From Closterium sp. NIES-65 (lineage: Eukaryota > Streptophyta > Zygnematophyceae > Desmidiales > Closteriaceae), in contig CANXME010000407.1 in the NCBI GenBank assembly GCA_948144175.1, positions 1 through 64,000 of the forward strand: DNA of 64,000 bases. Direction: 5' to 3'. Made by a program: the position numbers and the translations under genes. Below are positions 60,001-64,000 of the stretch, one piece after another. The first letter of the stretch is position 1. Every line of letters begins with the position of its first letter. Below the pieces are notes generated by a model. It did not search any database. It saw nothing but the letters and a program-made list of their open reading frames with translations, and was not told the DNA's origin.

Positions 60001-61783
60001 CCGTTCCATTCAGTACCGGTCCTTGCTTCGTCAGTCATGCTGTCCGTGCCCATCCCAATCCAACCATGCATGCAACCCAACCATGCATGCAACCCAACCA
60101 TGCATGCAACCCAACCATGCATGCAACCCAACCATGCATGCAACCCAACCATGCATGCAACCCAACCATGCATGCAACCCAACCATGCATGCAACCAGGT
60201 TCATGTCACATGTGGCCCGCATGTCACCATCCAAGGACTTGGGTTTCACTATGGAGCGAATCAACGCCAACTTCAGCAACTACAGCGCGTGGCACGGCCG
60301 CAGGTGAGTCGTTCAGCTAGGACACGCATGCTCAAAGGGTGCTAGGAGGTGTATCAGGACCTGACCAACTTCTTTCGTCTGTGCGCAACCAAGGACCTGG
60401 CCTTATGCTCTTCACCATGCATCAAATCGAATCAACGCCAACTTCAGCAACTACAGCGCGTGGCACAGCAGGACGTGAGACGAGGGAGGGGAGGAGGGAG
60501 GAGAGAAACAGCTGCGTCCAAGCCAGGGCTGTCCCAGGCAGCCCTGTGAGTTAAACCGTGTGAGCGATTTTTTAGAACTCTCTAATATTGCTTAGCCAGG
60601 ACTATCCCAGGCAGCCCTGTGAGTTGGTGCGGCAGGCCTTCTTCACCGAGCCTGACGACCAGAGCGGGTGGATGTATCAGCACTGGCTGCTGCAGCAGAT
60701 CCTGCTGCCCCTGCCGCCCCTGCCGCCCCTGCTGCCCCTGCCGCCCTAGTTTTCTTCCCCTCCGCTCTCAACCCCTTTGCGTTCCCTCTTCCCCCTTTCG
60801 CTCCGCCCAACAGCAAGCTGCTACCAATGCTCCACGCGTGCCCACCACCACCAACCACGCCCACTGCACCAGAGGCAAAGGGGTTGCCGCAGGCAGCATT
60901 GGAGGAGGAGTGTGAGTTGGTGCGCCAGGCCTTCTTTACGGAGCCAGATGATCAGAGTGGGTGGATGTACCAGCATTGGCTGCTGCAGCAGATCCTGCCG
61001 CCCCTGCCGCCCCGCCTCCTCTCCTCCTGGCCTTCGCCTGGAAGCACTGTCTGCTACTCCTCACCAGAAAATCCACCTGAGAAATCTTCTGGAGGCGATT
61101 CTGCAGCTGGGGAGGGCGTTTCCGAATCCTCTCCCAGAGCTCCGAGGCGGGTTCGGATGTCGGCGGTGCTGGTGTTCTCCGAACCTGTGGTGGGGGTGAC
61201 AAGAGAGAGTGTGACTCTAACGGGGGCTGGGATGGAGGTTGGCGAGTGGAGGGCTGTGGGGGGCGAAGAGGCGTGGCTTTCCGGGCGGCAGTCTGGCTGT
61301 GAGAGGGAAACGGGCGGCGATGTGGGGCCGAAGAGTGCGTCTGTATGGATGGCGCAAGTCGTTTTCTCCACATCTCATGAAGTCAGAGCAGCTGCTGCTT
61401 CCACTGCAGCTACTGATGCTGCTTTCACTGCAGCTACTGATGCTGCTTCTTCTGCTGCTTCTGCGGGTGGGAGGGAAACAGGTGCGGCTGCCTCATCACC
61501 CACCATCCTGGTCTCGTGGGTGTTCGCCCATCCATCTGCCATCCGCTCTGCTGCCACTTGCCAGTCCCTCCTGCTCCCCCACACGGACAGAACCTGCAGC
61601 AACGGTGGCAACGGCAGCAGCAGCTTCACGCTACAGCTGCAAGGAAGCTCGTTGATTCTGCCACAGATGGATGTTTCTGAGACCAATGGCACTCACTCGC
61701 AAGCGACTGTGCCGCCCGTGAACTTCCCCACTCATGACTGGTCCAACTTCCGCTGGCCCTCCTCCTCCCCTTCGCCTCCTCCC

Positions 61784-61833
<50 letters not shown>

Positions 61834-64000
61834 TGCTCCTGCTGCGCCTGCTGCTGCTGATGGTGATGTTGCTGCCAGTGGTGCTGCCGCTAGTGCTGGT
61901 GATGCTGCAGGAGGGAGCGAGCAGTGGCGAGTGGATGTGGTCCAACGGGAGATTGACATGTGTCGCGAGCTCATTGACCTGGAACCAGACAGGTGTGTGC
62001 GTGGTATTCAGTGCGATGTGTCGTGTGACTTGGACCATGCCGTGTCTGTGTGGTGTGGTCCCTCCAACACCAAGAAGAATAGCTCAACCCATTTCTCGTA
62101 TCCCGTCTCCTTTCCTCCTGCTTCCAGCTTCGGTTCCTCTCTCGCACTCTCAAACCCAAAACCCCGCTCCCCTTCCCTTCCTGCTCCCCCTTGCTTGCAG
62201 CAAGTTAGCTATCCCCTCCTTCGCCCACCTGTTCTCCACTTCTTGAGTCAACTAAAACAATCCCCCATTCCCCCCTCCCTGCTTCCGCCCCTTTCCAACC
62301 CTTCAACCATCGTCTTCCAGCAAGTGGGCTCTCCTCTCTCTCTCCCGCCTCCTCTCCACTCATTGAGTCAAATGTCCTCCTACTCTCCCCCCTCCCCCCT
62401 CCACCCCTTCCCCCCCCCCCCCCTCTCCTCGCTCTTCCAGCAAGTGGGCTCTCCTCTCTCTCGCCCGCCTCCTCTCCACACGCCGCCAGCTCCACCACCT
62501 CTTGCCGAACCTACCCGTGCAGGCTCGGCAAGATGCCGAGGCTTGTGAAGAGGTTCGGTCGTTGCTTCGACGGCTGGTGGGGATTGACCCATACCACAAG
62601 GAGTATTACCGAGACCTACTAGAAGCGCTGGAGGGGGATGAGGTGAGTAAGGGTGTGTGTCTAAGAGGAGCATGATGTCTGTGTCGACTCTGGTCAAAAG
62701 GTGGGGGTCGATCCATACTACAAGGAGTATTACCGGGACCTGCTAGAAGCGCTGGAGGGGGATGAGGTGAGTAAGGGTGTGTGTACGGAGAGTGTGTGTA
62801 AGGAGAGTGTGTGAAAAGGTGAGGGTGTGTGTGCAAGAATTGGGGTTGTGAATGAGGTGAGGAACAGCAACAGCATTGGCTGGTGGGGATTGGTCCATAT
62901 CACCAGGAGTATTACCGGGACCTGCTAGAAGCACTGGAGGGAGAGGAGGTGAGGAGGGTGTGTGAATGAGGTGAGGGTGTTTGGATGAGTGTCCCACGTG
63001 GGGTTGAGTGAGTGTCCAACGTGGGGGTGAGTGAGTGCCCCACGTGGGGGTGAGTGAGTGTCCCATGTGGGGGTGAATGAGTGCCCCACGTGGGGGTGAG
63101 TGAGTGTCCCATGTGGGGGTGAGTGAGTGCCCCACGTGGGAGTGAGTGAGTGCCCCACGTGGGGGTGAGTGAGTGCCCCACGTGGGAGTGAGTGAGTGCC
63201 CCACGTGGGGGTGAGTGAGTGCCCCACGTGGGAGTGAGTGAGTGCCCCACGTGGGAGTGAGTGAGTGCCCCACGTGGGGGTGAGTGAGTGCCCCACGTGG
63301 GGGGTGAGCGCTCACCTGGGGGTGAAAGCCCGTGTGTGTCTAACCGGACCTTAGGTTTTCAATCTTGTCCCCTCGTTTGTCTCACACATCTTTGCACCTC
63401 CTCCCATTGCCCCCATCTCCAATTCACCCCATCAGGACACACCCACCACAATAAACACAACCAACACCTCCAGCAGCAGCAGCAGCAGCAGCACCAGCAT
63501 CAGCACCACCACCACCACAGTGTGTCTGTCCCATCGGCACCTCTCCTGCCTGCCAGCGTCCCACCGCCTGCTGCCAGTCTCCACGCTGCTCCTCGACCAC
63601 AACCGCATCTCCACCCTCACAGGTGTGTCGCCCAAAAAGTAGTCACAAAAGAATCGCACACAACCGCACCACAACACCTGCAGCAGTCTGCTGCCAGTCT
63701 CCACGCTGCTCCTCGACCACAACCGCATCTCCACCCTCACAGGTGCGCCGCTCCTCTCGCCCACCTCCCCTCTCTGCATGCTCTGGTAACATCCCAACAC
63801 TTATCTGCGCAAGCTCCCTCCGCCCAACCCCCCCAGGATTCGAGGCGCTTCAGAATCTGCAAGTGCTGGACCTCTCCCACAACCACATCGCCTTCTCCTC
63901 AGCCATCGCTCCTCTCGCCCACCTGCCCGCCCTCCGCACTCTCTCCCTCGCCCACAACCTCCTCGGAGCCAAACCAGTCGACCGCCACCGCTACTGCCAC
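35955..64000 (+). CDS. RGTA: Rab geranylgeranyltransferase alpha subunit, plant type (3' end outside window)
   Basis: Alpha subunit of the enzyme that, with a beta subunit and Rab escort protein, attaches geranylgeranyl groups to Rab GTPases in the cytosol. Exons that join in frame are 35955-36091, 37670-38213, 38975-39210, 60199-60303, an exon set within 60611-61992, 62441-62642, 63436-63622 and 63837 onward. Prenyltransferase-alpha repeats are clear: NPDVYVTWNYRKKAF, NPKCYGAWHHRKWL, ADDRNFHAWDYWR, NANFSNYSAWHGRR and DDQSGWMYQHWLL. SKWALLSLARLL and DPYHKEYY then follow. The C-terminal LRR (DHNRISTLTGFEALQNLQVL, LSHNHI) is the plant/animal RabGGTA hallmark. The frame leaves the window at VDRHRY, the usual near-end motif. 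Most exons have decayed duplicates beside them, and intron 3 is about 21 kb. The full frame with canonical motifs suggests a working gene. The least certain part is the exon 5/6 start. Confidence 0.88.
36331..36460. repeat. GTACGT/GTACGA hexamer repeat
   Basis: About 20 units of TGTACG with variant AGTACG. It starts where an exon 2 copy would read GACGTGTACGTGGCG, so it appears to be an expansion of that exon's own GTGTACGTG. Confidence 0.85.
36847..37322. repeat. 28-bp minisatellite, exactly 17 units
   Basis: Units start CTAGCCGCCATCTGCCCCTC and are 28 bp long; 476 bp give 17 units with only one or two base changes. CTAGCCGCCA is the exon 2 sequence encoding LAAS. Exon-2-like sequence precedes the array (GCTCGAGGCA) and resumes after it (GCCGCCAGCGCTGCTCTGCA), so the array sits inside an exon copy. 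Confidence 0.95.
37670..38213 (+). CDS. RGTA: RabGGTase alpha exon 2 with charged insert
   Basis: Starts in frame after TTTCAG. It encodes the first prenyltransferase-alpha repeat (NPDVYVTWNYRKKAF), then some 150 residues not found in the usual subunit: a Gly/Glu/Lys-rich stretch followed by KIEERKIEERKIEEWKIEE-type six-residue repeats that should form a long charged helix. It ends at a codon boundary at GTGAGT. The canonical protein continues with only a short linker here, so the exon has grown. Confidence 0.8.
38495..39210 (+). CDS. RGTA: RabGGTase alpha exon 3 (38975-39210) with four upstream copies at 120-bp steps
   Basis: Acceptor plus ATAGAAGCAGC occurs at 38495, 38614, 38735, 38855 and 38975, that is at steps of 119, 121, 120 and 120 bp. 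Only the last is complete; it encodes IEAALRTNPKCYGAWHHRKW to ADDRNFHAWDYWR. The first and fourth copies end in TTCTTGAGTC(G/A)CCTCAGA(G/A)A, a worn version of the palindrome. Two further partial copies of the exon's end follow at about 39265-39327 and 39372-39421. Confidence 0.85.
39508..59972. repeat. 23-bp satellite-like array, about 890 units (20.5 kb)
   Basis: Head-to-tail units CAG TTC CACCCATCTCATCTT + (G or C) + T. The first unit starts at 39508 and the last full-phase CAG is at 59955; the distance is exactly 889 x 23, so there is no net indel. Most variation is a G/C choice at position 22; rarer variants (TTATC, CGTC, CATGTTC, GATCC, TTTCACC) act as landmarks. The unit has no stop codon in any forward frame, which creates overlapping frames of up to 2,999 codons with a 23-residue period. 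There are no spacers, and the unit is not telomere-like. Confidence 0.98.
60062..60197. repeat. 17-bp minisatellite forming an intron acceptor
   Basis: Eight units of AACCATGCATGCAACCC. The eighth ends AACCAG instead of AACCC and supplies the AG acceptor for exon 4 at 60199. ATGCAT makes each unit partly palindromic. Confidence 0.93.
60199..60303 (+). CDS. RGTA: RabGGTase alpha exon 4
   Basis: Encodes FMSHVARM...LGFTMERI and NANFSNYSAWHGRR, a textbook prenyltransferase-alpha repeat. Donor GTGAGT at 60304. A second partial copy (AATCAACGCCAACTTCAGCA to GCGTGGCACAGCAGG, 60427-60475) follows in the next intron. Confidence 0.85.
60611..61992 (+). CDS. RGTA: RabGGTase alpha exon 5/6 region: last PPT repeat and inserted domain
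   Basis: CELVRQAFFTEPDDQSGWMYQHWLLQ is encoded twice, at 60611-60748 (which then reads into LP repeats and a stop) and within 60887-61010, which stays open to 61992. A third fragment of the start is at 60532-60550. After the second copy comes SAVLVFSEPVVGV and a low-complexity Ser/Ala region with a 17-alanine-like (GCT)n run near 61790-61850. This matches the position of the extra beta-sandwich domain of RabGGTase alpha. The exon ends with CRELIDLEPD and phase-2 donor GTGTGT at 61993. Which copy is spliced in, and from where, I cannot settle: the acceptor at 60890 would break frame. Confidence 0.65.
62201..62642 (+). CDS. RGTA: RabGGTase alpha exon 7 (62441-62642) preceded by two copies 120 bp apart
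   Basis: Acceptor plus CAAGT(G/T)(G/A)GCT occurs at 62201, 62321 and 62441, exactly 120 bp apart. The preceding exon's AG plus C gives serine, so the join reads LEPD-S-KWALLSLARLLS, the canonical motif. Only the third copy continues through ARQDAEACEE and DPYHKEYYRDLLEAL to donor GTGAGT at 62643. Copies one and two end in TTGAGTCAACTAAAA (62243) and TTGAGTCAAATG (62363), remnants of the palindrome. Two copies of the exon's 3' end follow, at about 62701-62768 and 62881-62949. Confidence 0.85.
62985..63310. repeat. 24-bp minisatellite, about 13 units
   Basis: Units of GTGAGTGAGTGCCCCACGTG plus GGGG. Each begins with a GTGAGT donor-like sequence and contains CCCCACGTGGGG, a 12-bp palindrome with a CACGTG core. 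It directly follows a decayed copy of the exon 7 end and its donor (GTGAGG), from which GTGAG may derive. Confidence 0.93.
63436..64000 (+). CDS. RGTA: RabGGTase alpha C-terminal LRR exons (partial)
   Basis: Exon 63436-63622 joins in frame to exon 7. It starts with a threonine/serine tract from (AGC)n and (ACC)n repeats and ends LLLDHNRISTLT-G. Its second half is repeated exactly 120 bp downstream (63681-63742). Exon 63837 onward continues GFEALQNLQVLDLSHNHI and LAHLPALRTLSLAHN to VDRHRY at the window edge. In animals and plants these LRRs close the alpha subunit; about 20 to 30 residues remain beyond the window. Confidence 0.8.

Larger units (their letters stand above)
39211..60198 (+). other. 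Intron 3 of the RabGGTase alpha gene, 20,988 bp
   Basis: Exon 3 ends ...TGGAG|GTGAGA and exon 4 starts CAACCAG|GTTCATG. Together they give W-R-F-M in frame, matching the canonical transition from the RNFHAW repeat to the next helix, so the whole interval is one intron. It contains two exon-end copies, the 23-bp array, and a 17-bp array whose last unit forms the acceptor. Confidence 0.85.

Noticed and set aside
39389..60320. Overlapping reading frames of 500 to 2,999 codons in all three forward frames
   Set aside because: They are translations of a stop-free 23-bp repeat; because 23 is not a multiple of 3, each frame cycles through the same 23-residue period. They lie in an intron between in-frame exons.
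1..64000. tRNA or rRNA genes
   Set aside because: I saw no tRNA-like box A/box B pairs in proper context and no rRNA sequence; the only tRNA-related sites are retroelement primer-binding sites.

Overview
Eukaryotic nuclear DNA, most likely from a streptophyte green alga. Three host gene types point there: a Rab geranylgeranyltransferase alpha subunit with the plant-type C-terminal leucine-rich repeats, EXORDIUM-like secreted proteins, and an LRR protein built from 72-bp exons with phase-2 introns. All introns are GT-AG in type, and Ty1/copia elements are common. The copia style suggests a zygnematophyte such as Closterium, but that is inference from pattern memory, not from a search.

Layout. 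1-1.7 kb: nothing assignable. 1.9-8.1 kb: an LRR gene ending in a proline-rich stalk and a hydrophobic, GPI-like tail, with a LINE fragment in its first half. 9.1-11.1 kb: an EXORDIUM-like gene broken in its third exon. 11.1-12.2 kb: a TA-flanked DNA transposon carrying a solo LTR. 12.4-22.4 kb: an old copia element split by a younger, complete copia (12835-20169, 5-bp target duplication). 22.4-23.9 kb: a short non-autonomous LTR element. 24.0-28.9 kb: a complete hAT transposon (8-bp target duplication, one mismatch), itself hit by another short LTR element. 28.9-34.0 kb: a second copy of the LRR 3' end plus EXORDIUM-like pair. 34.3-35.4 kb: a possible TTAA-flanked element. 36.0-64.0 kb: the RabGGTase alpha gene, running off the right edge.

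The RabGGTase gene is the most remarkable part. Its third intron is about 21 kb long and 20.5 kb of it is one array of about 890 head-to-tail 23-bp units. The flanking exons join in frame on either side of it. Almost every exon of this gene is preceded or followed by partial, decayed copies of itself; at three separate exons the copies lie about 120 bp apart. Minisatellites appear to have grown out of such copies.

A second theme links the window: a short palindrome, TTTTGAGTCGACTCAAAA and worn variants, recurs in introns, in one coding exon and at the edge of the large duplication, usually lying exactly between two copies of a direct duplication. I regard this palindrome-linked duplication as the best candidate for an undescribed process here. 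The very long ORFs between 39 and 60 kb are by-products of a stop-free 23-bp repeat and are not genes.
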